NCBI RefSeq assembly: GCF_904849725.1
Contig: NC_058518.1
Span: 391,579,581 to 391,643,580 of the forward strand
Length of the DNA stretch: 64,000 bases
Reading direction: 5' to 3'
Origin: Hordeum vulgare subsp. vulgare
Taxonomy: Eukaryota; Streptophyta; Magnoliopsida; Poales; Poaceae
Both the position numbers and the translations under genes were made by a program. A model generated the notes under the pieces. The model had not been told where the DNA came from, did no database searches, and was given only the letters and a program-made list of their open reading frames with translations. The first letter of the stretch is position 1. Each line of letters starts with the position of its first letter. This document shows, piece after piece, positions 44,095 to 55,930 of this stretch.

Positions 44095-44224
44095 TATAAG
44101 TCGTGCCCGCGCCCTCTCCAGCCTAGGGTTCCTCATTTTCCTCCTCTCTCTCTCTCTCTCTCTCTCTCTACGCCGCCGGGGGCGATCCTGAGCAGCTCGA
44201 CGCCATGGCCTCCTCCTGGTAAGT
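44095..44224 (+). promoter_or_regulatory. Gene-like promoter and leader inside T2
   Basis: TATA box GATATAAG (44093-44100), a (CT)n leader (44142-44169), ATG in good context at 44205 (GCCATGGCC) and a perfect splice donor G|GTAAGT at 44219. Taken together this looks like the first exon of a transcription unit reading rightwards. The ATG frame closes after five codons unless spliced. Confidence 0.4.
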
Positions 44225-44773
44225 ACGATGCCGGCGATCCACTGCCGCCCCTTCTTCCCCGAGCGGTCCAGGCGCAAGCGGAACACGGCGGGGTTCCATT
44301 CCCGTTGGAATCTCGCGGGGAGCTGCTTCGGACGCCCTCCCTCGACACCGACACCTTCTCTGCTTCGGCTACTTCCTCTACGGCAACCTCCCACAGCGCT
44401 CGTCGTCGACAGCTCTCTCCCTCGACGAGGCCTTGCCCCTTCATATCTAGGTGAGCAGCGTGCGTCCTCCTTCCCCCCTTCCTCCCCGGATAGCAGATGA
44501 CCGAGCCCCTGCTCGCGGCCTGCCGGAGTTGCACCGACAGGTTGTACGTTGCTGTTGCTTGCTGTTGGTGTGGCGTAGTTGCTGTGCATGTGGGCGTAGA
44601 CGCGCGATAGGCTTCCGTCTTCGAGGTGTAGTAGCAGACCCCCCGTAGTTGCAGGTGTGTGTGTGAAGCGATCGGCTCTAGTGAGCTCGTCGCCGGCGCC
44701 TCTCTGTGGAAGCAGAGCAAGGGCGGTCCTTTTGTTTGAATACCTGGTAGGATTCCCCTCTTAGACCAATAAC

Positions 44774-44854
44774 CGCAGCGTAGCAGAATGGCAGCAGGGA
44801 GGTTTTGCATATCGCGAGGTCGTGGGTTCGAGGCCCAGTGGCGACCCCCTTTTT
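44774..44854 (+). ncRNA. tRNA-like Pol III unit 1
   Basis: A box TAGCAGAATGG (44781-44791), B box GGTTCGAGGCC (44825-44835) and a T5 terminator at 44850-44854. The segment TTTTGCATATCGCGAGGTCG between the boxes resembles the anticodon arm and variable region of plant tRNA-Ala(UGC). The acceptor stem is not formed, so it is not a working tRNA gene; a tRNA-derived promoter is more likely. Confidence 0.45.
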
Positions 44855-44927
44855 ATTTCTTGGTTTTGGGCATAGTATCTCGAGAGGGAAGGTCTACTTG
44901 CTCTGTTCCCTCTTCTGTGTCGAAGAA

Positions 44928-45012
44928 GGGCTACTAGCTCAGTGGTGCTAGCATTGGTGGAGTACCAGGGGCACTTGGGTTCGAATCCAAGCCAACCCCC
45001 TTTTATTTTTTT
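44928..45012 (+). ncRNA. tRNA-like Pol III unit 2
   Basis: A box TAGCTCAGTGG (44935-44945), perfect B box GGTTCGAATCC (44978-44988), and T-run terminators at 45001-45004 and 45006-45012. A 5-bp D-arm (CTAGC with GCTAG, 8-nt loop) and a 5-bp T-arm (CTTGG with CCAAG) can form. The acceptor stem pairs only in part. Both units end in CCCCC followed by the T-run. Confidence 0.5.
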
Positions 45013-48000
45013 ACTTCCTTTTTTTTGCTGTTTGAAGTTTTGTGTGATGTAGCAATGTTTGGGCTGCAACATATGTCTTACTAGATCACATCCAGTAGGT
45101 TTTCACCTTGTGTTAGTTAGTGTGCATGTGTAGGTGTGTGCTTGTGTGGTGCAATCACCCAAGTACTTGTGTAGATGTAGGTAACCATGTGTATGTGTGT
45201 ATGTGTCCTTGTGGTGATGTGCACTAGTGTAAGAGGTGTAGGGGTAGTGTGTATGTGGTTGCAAGCACACCATGTGTGAGGGTATGTGGATGTGTTTGTG
45301 TGTGTTATAGAGACTAGCATGTGTAGGTGTGTGAGCATGATCACTTGTGTATGTTTGATGTATGTGTGTGTGTGGTGGTGTGCTATGGCACACATACATG
45401 AGGTCTAAACCCTCATGTCACCATTGGAGTTATGAGTGTGTGCAAGTGCATGTGTAGGTGATGAACTAGTGTGCAATACATGTGATATTGCACTAATTGC
45501 ATCTATGTGATTCCATGTAGATTTTCCCTTCAACTTTGTGCCTATTTGTTCTATGCAAGTACCTAGGTATTATATATGTTTTTGGGGTAGAATCATCCCA
45601 GGAATCCATTGGTGGAATCAGATTTCCCTTTTGGACACTTTCTATAAAATTCATTTTTCTGTTTGATGCTTTGTTTAGAGCTGGGTGCCATGTGGTTGAT
45701 GAGCCTAAGAGAATGATCCCTTGATGTGGCAGTAGTGGGTGAACCCCTCTACAACATGGTGGTTTTGTTTTATTCTTAGGAGTTTATATGTGCAAGCTGT
45801 GTCTTGTCAAAGTAGGCATGTGGCTGAAATTGTCAGTTTAGTGAAAATCTGTGATTTTCACTAAGTCTGAGAAACTGCTGTTATTTTCTTCCCTTGTAGT
45901 TGTGGTTGCAAAAGTTGATGTGTTGGGAATCAACCCTTGAAATCAACTAGAGAGTTGGAGCTTTTGTGTTTGTCTAGCTCTCTGTCAATTTTCTTGCACT
46001 TTCACTTCCTGTAGATATTGTTTTGGGGGCTGTCAAAATGCTTGAGAGCATAAACAACTCGTGAGAATCTGAGATTTTCACTAAGTCCCTGAAATCTGTT
46101 ATTTTTGTCTAAGTTAGAACTTGTAGATCTTTCTGTGTGTAACTCCTTTGTATTATATTTTTGCTCATGCTTGTAGAGCTTTTGAATAGCTTTTGCCACA
46201 TATCTTGTTTGGCACATTTGAGTGGCTGTAGGTGCTTTGCATGTTGCTCTCAAACTGCTATGTTGCTGTTTAGGACAGATTGCATAGTGTTGTTGTTTTG
46301 ATGCTTGTGTGTGCATAGTTGATGGTGTGGTGAGTTTCTTTGCACCACCCCACCTATACTTGTTTGTTTGGTGATGTGGCAACCTGGGAATACCAGAAGT
46401 ATGCCATTGGAGAGTGCTTGTGGTAGATTTGATCCGTAGGACTCCATTTCTTGTTTCGTAGTTTCCGGTTGATCCGTAGCTCCGTTCTCAACGTTCTTTA
46501 TATGTTTTTGCATCGTTTTCTCGTGATGCACCTGTTCATGTCATCTTCATGCATGTCAAGATAGCTTAGAGTGAAGTTTTGTCCAGAAGTTTGTCTTTTC
46601 TTCTCATGCATAAGCAAGTGACTAGAATAGAGATGCATGCTACATTCCCATCTCATGCATCATGTGTTTGTTGCATCATGTTGTGTTGTTATTAATTGGT
46701 TGTTGTTTTTATATTGGGTAGCACCGGGATCGGAGAGCGAGTACGTGGATTTGGGAGAGTACGTGCAGGACTAACAAGAGCAGTCCCAAGCTGAAGACAT
46801 CACAGGCAAGATGACCATGACCTTGATACCGTCTCTAGCTTTGTTATGCCTAGATTCACGTTTCCTTCGTCATATGCTTGCTGCCTACCACTGAATAATT
46901 GCCTCCTGATATTGCCATGAAACCCAAACACTTTCCCCTTCTAGCTAATATTGAATGGCTAAGTAGGCTTGCTCAGCTTCTAATTTTAGCGTTGCTAGTT
47001 GCAGGTGCAATTGTATCATGTGATAACATGAGTTTTGATATCATTATGTTTAAATCTGTTATTTAAGTAATGCACCTATATACTTGGTAAATGACGGAAG
47101 GCCTAGCCTTTGCCGGGTGTTTTGTTCCGTTATTGCCGCCTTAGTTTCCGGCTACCAGTGTTTGATTCCATAACTGATCGCTCCTAACACTTTCGGGGTT
47201 GTTATGGGGACCCCCTTGATAAATCGTGTAGTGGTAAGACTTGTCCGGCAGGACCCAACATTGGTTTTAATTTGCTAATCACTTAATAACAATTTGCATA
47301 GGGAATAGCTACCCCGAGGATTTTAATCAACAACCCGGGCCAGTGCTCCTCAAGAGTGTTGGTCCCACCTGAGCGATGTCCGGGGCCCCCCTGGTCACCC
47401 AGAGGTTTAGCCATCCTGACGTCTAGATCATCCGTCGTGTCCTGAGACTGAGATACGCGGCTCTTATCGGGGTCGTCAACACGACGGGAGGTCCTGCTAG
47501 TCTTATCTTACCTTAGCGATATATCTTGCGTATAAGAATCCCGGTGAAGCTTTGATTCTCCCTAGAGTTGAAGTTTCCTCTAAGGAATGCGACGAGATCA
47601 CGAGATTCGTGATAGAGGATTACTTTGCGGCCCGTGACCGTTTGTGATGGACTAGTTGGAGCACCCCTGCAGGGTTTAATCTTTCGGAAAGCCGTGCCCG
47701 CGGTTATGTGGCAACTTGGAATATTTGTTAACATCCGGTTATAGATAACTTGAACTTAATCTAATAAAATTGCCAACCGTGTGCCTAACCGTGACTGTCC
47801 CCTTCGAAGACCTCTCTTCGATCGGGAACACGGTGGGGTTATGTTTGACGTAGGTAGGTGATCAGGATCACTTAGTGATCATCTAGCCTTCGATCGCTCG
47901 CGTAGACCACCACATGTATAACTTGTTCTTCGTAAGTTAGCCACCATAAACGCTTAGGATGCTGCAACCTAAACAATGAACCTTCCTCACCTAATAACTT

Positions 48001-48994
48001 GACTAGTTTCGGTACCGAGGTCATAGATTGCTGAGTCCCCGCGGCTCACAGATTACTTCAACACCCCAACAGATACAGGTACGCCCGACACAGGTGATCC
48101 CGATGGCACGCAGCTGGCGTGGCAGTACGATGAGGAGAACGACCGCCTGTACGTGAACTTTCCGGAAGACTGATGCATGATCGTGATCGTGGGCAAGCAT
48201 GCGGGATAGCATAGCCTTTTCTTATGTTATGTAGTCCGTAGTGGAACTGCCTTGTCTGAATAAATGTGTGGATGTAACTCTGATATTATCTATGGAGATG
48301 GAAAATGATTCCCTATTTGTCATTCTTAAATTATGTATGTGCTATGTTTATCTTGCTTGCGAAACGCTTAGATGCGCTTCTTTCCATTTTGGGGCCTCGT
48401 TCCCTAAATCGAAAAGGACCGCATCTTAGTCGTTACATTCATTGATCTACCACATCTATTACCTTTTGGAGGGTGGTGCTTCCTAGATTGGTTAGATGTC
48501 GCTTGGTAGCCTCTACTTTGTGTTGTGGAGTTGAACCAAAATGTTTGTAAGGGCAAGGAGATCGCCTACTTCGTAAAGATCTACCGTGAGTAAGGCTAGT
48601 CCTCCGTGGATGCAAGCCGTGGTGGGATAGACAAGGCCGCTTCTTTGTGGACCCTCTGTGGGTGGAGCCCTCCGTGGACTCTCGCAGTCGTTACCTTCTG
48701 TTGGCTTAAGTCTCCACTAACATGGATGTACGATAGCGCCACCTATCAGAACCATGCCAAAAATCGTTGTGTCAACCTCATGCATTTGATCTCCCTTCCC
48801 TTCTCCTCTACTTTACACTTGCATGTTTTACTTTCCACTTCTATACTCTTAGGACTGCTTGTGTAGGGTGCCTAGACTTGTCAGAACTACTATATTTCTG
48901 CCCTCCTAGAAACTAGGTTAGGCTAGAAATTTTATCTTGACAAGTAGTCTATTCACCCTCCCCCTCTAGACACATCTTCTATCGATCCCTCAAT

Positions 48995-49006
48995 TGGTAT
49001 GAGAGC
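48995..49006 (+). other. M primer-binding site (initiator tRNA-Met)
   Basis: TGGTATGAGAGC, one base different from the usual TGGTATCAGAGC, two bases after the LTR end. Confidence 0.8.
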
Positions 49007-52000
49007 AAGGTCTCCAAAACCTTGGTTTAACAGCCATTGGACGAAGATGAATGTGACTAGTTCCCAGATTTTAAGTTGTAGAGTGCCTATTCTTGATTTG
49101 GAGTACTATAGACAATGGAAAGATGAAATGCTTGACATATTCTATGAGTTCCATTTGCGCATGTATATTGAATATCCCTATGCGCCTTCCATTGACCCCA
49201 TACATCTTTCTCATGATGATGAAGTTAACATGCTTGGAAACCTCAACACCCTCAATCTTATCATTAGAGGTTTACCAAGAAACGTGCTTAATCAGTTGCA
49301 AAACTTTGAGTGTGCTCATACTTTGTGGAAAGACTTAGAGGAAAGATATCCAAATTATTGCTTGAAAATTCTTGATATCATTGTTCACAAATACATTGCT
49401 TTCCATAAAATGAAGCCAACCGATCCGAACTTCGATAAATACTTATTTTAGCTTCGCGACCTCATGCGTGCCAAAGGAAATTTCATTACCATCAACAACA
49501 TCATTGTTGAAGCCATTCAAATGCAGAAACTTGAATAGTGTAATATTCAGATTTCTAATGAAACATTTGTCTCTTACGAGGAAACTTCATGTGATGATGA
49601 CTATGCGGAACGTGGCTACTACGACGACGAAGAAGGCTTCAACAACGAGTATGAGAAGACCATGAAGAATCTCACTCTTATGGCTAACCATAAAGACTAC
49701 ACGACTGGTGGAAAAGAGTGGGTTCTTGACAATGGATGCATTGATCACATGACTGAAGATAAAGACATGTTCCATGAAATAACACCGAATCATGGACCTC
49801 GAAGGTATGTAACTTTTGGAGACAATTCCATAGGTAAGGTACTTGGTCTCGGTAAGGTGGTCGTAGCTCATGACAGTTCTATTCAGAATGTAATGCTAGT
49901 AGAATCTCTTGGCTAAAATCTACTTTCCGTATCTAGACTAGAAGACTTCGGTTTCGATATGCTATTTACGAAAGTTGAATGCCGAGTATTTTGTAGCGAC
50001 AATCATAACATCGTCTTTACTCGTTTCCCTAGTGGTGATCTATACATTGGTGATTTCTCTAAGATTTCCAAACCCCGTACATGCCTTGTTGCAAAATCTT
50101 CTAAAGGTTGGTTACGGAATAGAAGGCTTGGACATGTTGGTATGCGTAATCTTGACAAACTTATCAAAGGTGATGATATTATTGGTGTTAAAGATGTTAT
50201 TTTTGACAAAGATAGACTTTGTAATGCGTGTCAGGCAGGAAAACAAGTTGGTGGAAGTCATCCCGTGAAGAACATCATGACCACAAGAAGACCCCTCGAG
50301 CTGCTTCACATGGATATCTTTGGTCCCAATGCTTATAAGAGCCTCGGTGGAAATTCTTATGGTCTAGTTATTGTTGATGATTTTTCCAGATTTACGTGGG
50401 TGTTCTTTCTCAATGATAAGTCGTAGGTACAAATGATCTTCAAGAACTTCACTCGAAAATCTCAAAACCAGTTTGAAGTGAAGATCAAGAAGGTTCGGAG
50501 TGACAACGAAATGGAGTTCAAGAACATTAATATTGATACTTTTCTTGACGAAGAAGGTATCTCACATGAGTTCTTGGCGACGTACACACCTCAACAAAAT
50601 GGAGTTGTTGAGAGGAAGAACCGGATGCTCATAGAGATGGCGAGAACGATGCTAATACAAGACCCCAAGACACTTTTGGGAAGAAGCCGTGGAAACAACT
50701 TGCCATGCCATAAACTGACTCTACCTGCACAAGCTTCTCGGTAAAAGGGCATACGAGCTACTCACCCATAACAAACCCCAAGTTGGATACTTTCGAGTAT
50801 TCGACTCTAAGTGCTATATTCTTGATAAGAATCGTCGATCTAAATTTGCACCTAAATCTTATGAAGGTTCCCTTCTTGGTTACGGATCAAACACTCACGC
50901 CTACCGTGTCTACAACAACTTCACTTGAAAAGTTGAAGAGACGGTAGATGTGAAGTTTGATGAGACTAACGGTTCGCAAGTCGAACAATTGCTAATTGAT
51001 ATAGGAGATAAGGAACCTTCAGAAGCTATCAAAGATTTTTCCACTGGCAAGATTCGTCCCATGGAGGTGAAGGAAAGCACTTCATCAACAGAAGTGGAAG
51101 CTCCTACTTCGCGTCAAGGCGAACCGAAAAATGACATGGAAGCATCCACAAGCGGAACATGACATGATGAAGAAGAGGAAGAAGTACATCGTGATGATCT
51201 ACCTCAACCTTACTCACCACCACCTCAAGGAGAAGATGACGCCAACGACAATGCTCAAGATGACAATGAAGAAGAAGAAGCTCCTCCACCAAACAAGAAC
51301 AAGCTGTCAAGAGTTAGAGCAAGAGTAGACAGAGATCATCTGCTGAAACAAATCTACAGCGACATAAAGAACGAAAGAATCACTCACTCTAAAACGCGAC
51401 TAGCTAACTTTTGTGAGCATTATGCTTTCATATCTAGCATTGAACCCTTGAAGGTAGAGGAATCTCTCCAAGATCCATATTGGGTGAATGCCATGCATGA
51501 AGAGTTACACAACTTCGAAAGGAACCAAGTTTGGACACTTGTTGAAAAACCAGAAGGTGAGCAGAATATTGTTGGTACAAGATGGGTGTTTCAGAACAAG
51601 CAAGATGAAGACAGACAAGTTGTACACAACAAAGCACGTGTCGTATCCCAAGGATACACGCAAGTCGAAGGTATGGACTATGGCGAGACTTATACTCATG
51701 TTGCTAGACTTGAAGCCATTCTATTCTTCTAGCTTATGCCAATCAACATGATATAACTCTCTACCAAATGGATATTAAAAGTGCCTTTCTCAATAGAGAA
51801 ATTGAATAGGAAGTTTATGTTAAACAACCTCCTAGTTTTATCGGCCCTAAGAAACCCGATCATGTTTACAAACTTCGCAAAGCTTTATATGGCCTTAAAC
51901 AAGCACCTAGAGCTTGGTACAAATGCCTAACAAAGTTTCTCATTGAAAAGGGATTTGAGATTGGCAAAATTGATGCAACCTTATTCACTAAAAGAGTACA

Positions 52001-52976
52001 TGACAAACTATTTGTTTGTCAAATATATGTGGATGATATTATCTTTGGTTCTATTAACCCACATGTTAGTGAAAAGTTTGGAAAGTTGATGTTAGAGAAG
52101 TACGAGATGTCCATGATGAGTGAACTGAAGTTCTTCCTTGGATTACAAATCAAACAGTCGAGAGAAGGTACGTTCATCTCTCAAACCAAGTACACCGAGG
52201 ACTTGATCAAGAAGTTCAACATGCAAGAATGCAAAGGTATGAGAACCCCCATGCCTACTACTGGACATCTTCAACTCACTAAGGATGATGCACTCGTTGA
52301 TCAAAAGGTTTATCGAGCAATGATAGGATCGTTGTTATATCTGTGTGCCTCTCGTCCTGATATCATGCTAAGTGTTTGCATGTGTGCCCACTATCAAGTA
52401 GCACCTAAAGAATGTCTTCTATTGGAAGTGAAAAGGATAGTGAGATACCTTATACATACACCAAACTTTGGAATATGGTATCCCAAGGGATCTTCTTTTG
52501 ATCTTGTTGGCTATTCCGACTCGGATTATGCTGGAGACAAGATTGATAGAAAATCCACCTCGGGTACATGTCAATTTCTTGGGAGATCTCTTGTCTCTTG
52601 GACATCCAAGAAACAAAACTCGGTATCCTTATCAACTGCCGAAGCTGAATGCGTTGCCGCTGGATTGTGTTGTGCTCAATTACTATGGATGTCTCAAACA
52701 CTTAAGGATTATCGCATTCATGTTAGAAAGGTCCCATTGTTGTGCGACAATGAACGTGCTATTAAGATTGCATATAGTCATGTGCAACATTCTAGAACTA
52801 AGCATATCCAACTGCGACATCATTTCATCCGTGATCATGTTGCCAAAGGAATTGATCTCACGCATGTTCGTACTGACAAACAACTGGCTAATATTTTCAC
52901 CAAACCACTTGATGAGAAATTGTTCTGTCATTTGAGGAGTGAGTTGAACATCATTGATGCTTCAAACTTGAGCTAG
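48999..52976 (+). pseudogene. M gag-pol polyprotein (copia), heavily broken
   Basis: Order: gag (MNVTSSQILSCRVPILDLEY, near 49047), protease (WVLDNGCIDHMT, 49719), GAG-pre-integrase (NRRLGHVGMRNLDKL), integrase with Asp in LLHMDIFGP and RSDNEMEF and Glu in VVERKNR, reverse transcriptase (WVFQNKQDED, YQMDIKSAFLN, LYGLKQAPRAWY, YVDDIIFGS at 52027) and RNase H (DSDYAGDK, STAEAEC, CDNERAIKI, TKHIQLRHH). Stops are at 49449, about 49537, 49914, 50424, about 50926 and 51160, with frameshifts near 50675 and 51722 and another stop near 51807. The last part (52029-52976, 315 residues) is open and keeps the catalytic YVDD. Canonical protease Ser is Asn here (DNG for DSG). Confidence 0.9.
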
Positions 52977-53971
52977 ACTCACTCGGATGCATACAAGGGC
53001 ATGAGCTTGACTGACTATTCCTTGATGCCATTGATATGACCATCTTATGTCTTGCAAACTATGCTCCCTTGTATTGTATCTAACCTTTTGTAGGTACTTG
53101 GATGAAATACACTCCACAAGATTGCAACCAACTCCAAACAAAAGCAATCTTGACATGGCCAAGTATCAACAACCTATTTCTTCGGAGATGAAGGAAGAAG
53201 TCAACAAAATCATATCCTTGACAACACTATGATTATGAATTTCTCTCACGTTATTTGGATATATTACGTTCTTCCTTGTGTGAGTAACTATTGTAAGTGA
53301 AAAGTGAACCAAAACGACATGGATTGCTCCCAACACAAGATGATCTTCGTCAACCTTGAGCATCCACAACAAGTTCACCTACATGCTACGTCACCAACAT
53401 GATTCGAAGGTATGTACTCATATCCTTGATAAAGCTCTACACCAATTAATGGAGTAAAACAACTCAAGTGATATGAAGACATTGAAATGCTTAATAGAAA
53501 AATGGTAACCCCATTTCGCGCTTAACGATTAGTATGACCTATGATCAAGCATCCTTGCTTGACTCCTCAAGTCAAATACTCTAATATAGGTTACCTAGTC
53601 ACCGCCCCACATCCAGATGGAGAATATCATATGGTTCACATTTGATCTTTCACATTCTTAGAACCATCCCTCTCCCATCTATATGTGTGTATTTTCAAAA
53701 AAACTTTCTATTCTTCTTTTTGTTTTGTTTAACTATCTCAGTTGGAATTATCATTCTTTTTACACTAGACTTTTGAAACAATACTTTAGATCAACCTAGT
53801 TTCTATTAAGGAGTTGACTATCACCGGATTGGGAAACTCGGTCCAACCGATTTCTCCGGGAGGCCCAAATATTAATCTCGGTTCTACCGAATCATTATGC
53901 CTCGGTGACTTCGATTTTTCTGACTTTGTTGCTCTGATAAATTTCTTCCGAACTATTGTCTTAGGGGGAGA
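52977..53971 (+). other. 3' non-coding region of M
   Basis: Matches 16581-17200. It contains GGTTCTACCGAATCA/CTCGGTGAC words like those of the LTR. No frame. Confidence 0.7.
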
Positions 53972-54422
53972 TGATACGTCGCCAACGTATCTATAATTTT
54001 TGATTGTCCCTTAGTGTTATATTATCATTCTTGGATGTTTTACAGTCATTTTATATCATTTTTTGGTACTAACCTATTGACATAGTGCCCAGTGCCAGTT
54101 GCTGTTTTTTGCATGTTTTTACATCGCACGAAATCAATACCAAACGGAGTCCAAATGCAGCGAAACTTTTTGTGGATTTTTTTGGGCCAGAAGACAACAA
54201 GTGGGCCAGGAACGCACCTTAGGGGAGCTCCGATGGGAGCACAACCCACCAGGGAGCGTCTGGGGGCCTAGGCGCTCCCCGGTGGGTTGTGCCCTCCTCG
54301 TTGGCCTCCAGCACCGCCTCTTTGATCAATAAATACCCCAATATTCCAAAAACCCTAAGGAGGGGGACGAAATCAATTCCAGCCGCCGCAGAGTCCAGAA
54401 ACACAAGGTCCAATCTAGACAT

Positions 54423-55851
54423 TGATAGGTCTCCGTCGTATCTACTTTTCCGAACTCTTTTGCCCTTGTTTTGGACTCTAATTTGCATGATTTGAATGGA
54501 ACTAACCCGGACTAACGCCGTTTTCAGCAGAATTTCCATGGTGTTGTTTTTGCGCAGAAATAAAAGTTCTCGAAATGACCTGAAAATTCACGGAGAATTT
54601 TCCTGGAATATATAAAAAATACTGGCGCAAGAATCAACGGAGGGAGTGGAGCTGTGAGCCCGCAAGGCCACGAGGCGCGGGCCCCCCTGGTCGCGCCTGG
54701 CAGGCTTGTGGGGACCACAAAGCTCCACCGCCTCCAAATCCAGCTCTATTTAGTCCGCCTCGCTCGGAAAAAAAATCAAAGACAAGAGTTCATCGCGTTT
54801 TACGATACGAAGGCGCCGCCACCTCCTGTTCTTCATCTGAAGGGCGGATCTGGAGTCCGTTTTGGGCTCCGGAAAGGGGAGATCGTCGCCATCGTCATCA
54901 TCAACCTTCCTTCATCGCCAATTCCATGATGCTCTTCACCGTTCGTGAGTAATCTCATCGTAGGCTTGCTGGACGGTGATGGGTTGGATGAGATCTATCA
55001 TGTAATCGAGTTAGTTTTGACGGGGATTGATCCCTAGTATCCACTATGTTCTTAGATTGATGTTGCTACTACTTTGCCATGCTTAATGCTTGTCACTAGG
55101 GCCCGAGTGCCATGATTTCAGATCTGAACCTATTATGCTGTCGCCAATATATGTGTGTTCTTGATCCTATCTTGCAAGTTGTACTCACCTACTATGTGTT
55201 ATGACCCGGCAACCCCGGAGTGACAATAGCCGGAACCACTCCCGGAGATGACCATAGTATAAGGAGTTCATGTATTCACCAAGTGGTAATGCGTTGGTCC
55301 GGTTCTCTATTAAAAGAAGAACCTTAATATCCAGTAGTTTCCATTAGGACTCCTCTGCCATGGGAGGGATGGACAATAGATGTCATGCAAGTTATTTTCC
55401 CTAAGCACGTATGACTACATACGGAATACATGCCTACATTAGATTGACGAACTGGAGCTAGTTACTTATCTCTCCGTATTATAACTGTTACATGATGAAT
55501 AGCATCGGGCATAATCATCCATCAGTGATCCAATGCCTACGAGTCTTTTACTACTGGTCCTTGCTACGTTACTTTGCTGCTACTGTTGTCACTGCTGCTA
55601 CTGTTACTCTGTTGCTACTGCTGTTACTTTGCTGCTACTAGTTATTGTTGCTACTGCTGCTATCACCCTACTTTTCTACTGATACTTTGCTGCAGATACT
55701 AAATCTTTCAGGTGTGGTTGAATTGAATTGATAACTCAACTGTTAATACTTGAGAATATTCTTTGGCTTCACCTTGAGTCGAATTAATAAATTTGGGTTG
55801 AATGCTCTACCCTTGAAAAATGTTGCGATCCCCTATACTTGTGGGTTATCA
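54423..55851 (+). repeat. P 5' LTR
   Basis: 1429 bp, TGATAGGTCTCCGTCG (one base changed from TGATACG) to GGGTTATCA. Contains the GTTACT/GCTACT-rich tract at 55560-55690. Confidence 0.9.
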
Positions 55852-55862
55852 AGACTATTTTC

Positions 55863-55880
55863 TGGCGCCGTTGCCGGGGA
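55863..55880 (+). other. P primer-binding site (tRNA-Asp)
   Basis: TGGCGCCGTTGCCGGGGA, 11 bases after the LTR. Confidence 0.9.
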
Positions 55881-55930
55881 AGCACAGCAATATTCTCTGA
55901 GTCACTTGGGATTTAAGTCTGCTGGTCACT

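Larger units (their letters stand above)
43299..48437 (+). mobile_element. T2: 5.1 kb solo LTR of a long-LTR retrotransposon (Sukkula/Erika-like)
   Basis: Starts TGTAATGCCCC and ends TCGTTACA with a perfect 5-bp duplication TTCAT (43294-43298, 48438-48442). No primer site or internal domain, and no second copy of its ends, so it is a solo LTR. Its last 1.5 kb (from about 46980) is the forward relative of T1 21343-22870. Inside are a TATA box, a CT-rich leader, a strong splice donor, two tRNA-like units and a TG-rich stretch (45110-45480). The family name is a guess from the LTR length. Confidence 0.75.
42344..48992 (+). repeat. M 5' LTR, split by T2
   Basis: TGAAAGCACATATGCTCCCT at 42344 and GATCCCTCA at 48992; without T2 about 1.5 kb. 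The part 42660-43010 repeats the words CGGTGCCACCGAG/CGGTGTCACCGAG many times, forming a loose minisatellite. A TATATATACCCC box is at 43039-43050. The collapsed copy at 18030-18099 ends the same way. Confidence 0.75.

Noticed and set aside
44769..45012. Functional tRNA genes
   Set aside because: A and B boxes and terminators are good but acceptor stems do not pair, so these were kept only as tRNA-like units.
45103..45399. Reverse-strand His/Thr-rich frames
   Set aside because: They come from the TG-rich simple sequence at 45110-45480 read on the opposite strand.
43299..48437. T2 as a complete retrotransposon with two LTRs
   Set aside because: Neither its start nor its end recurs inside, and there is no primer site or polypurine tract; only the solo-LTR reading fits.
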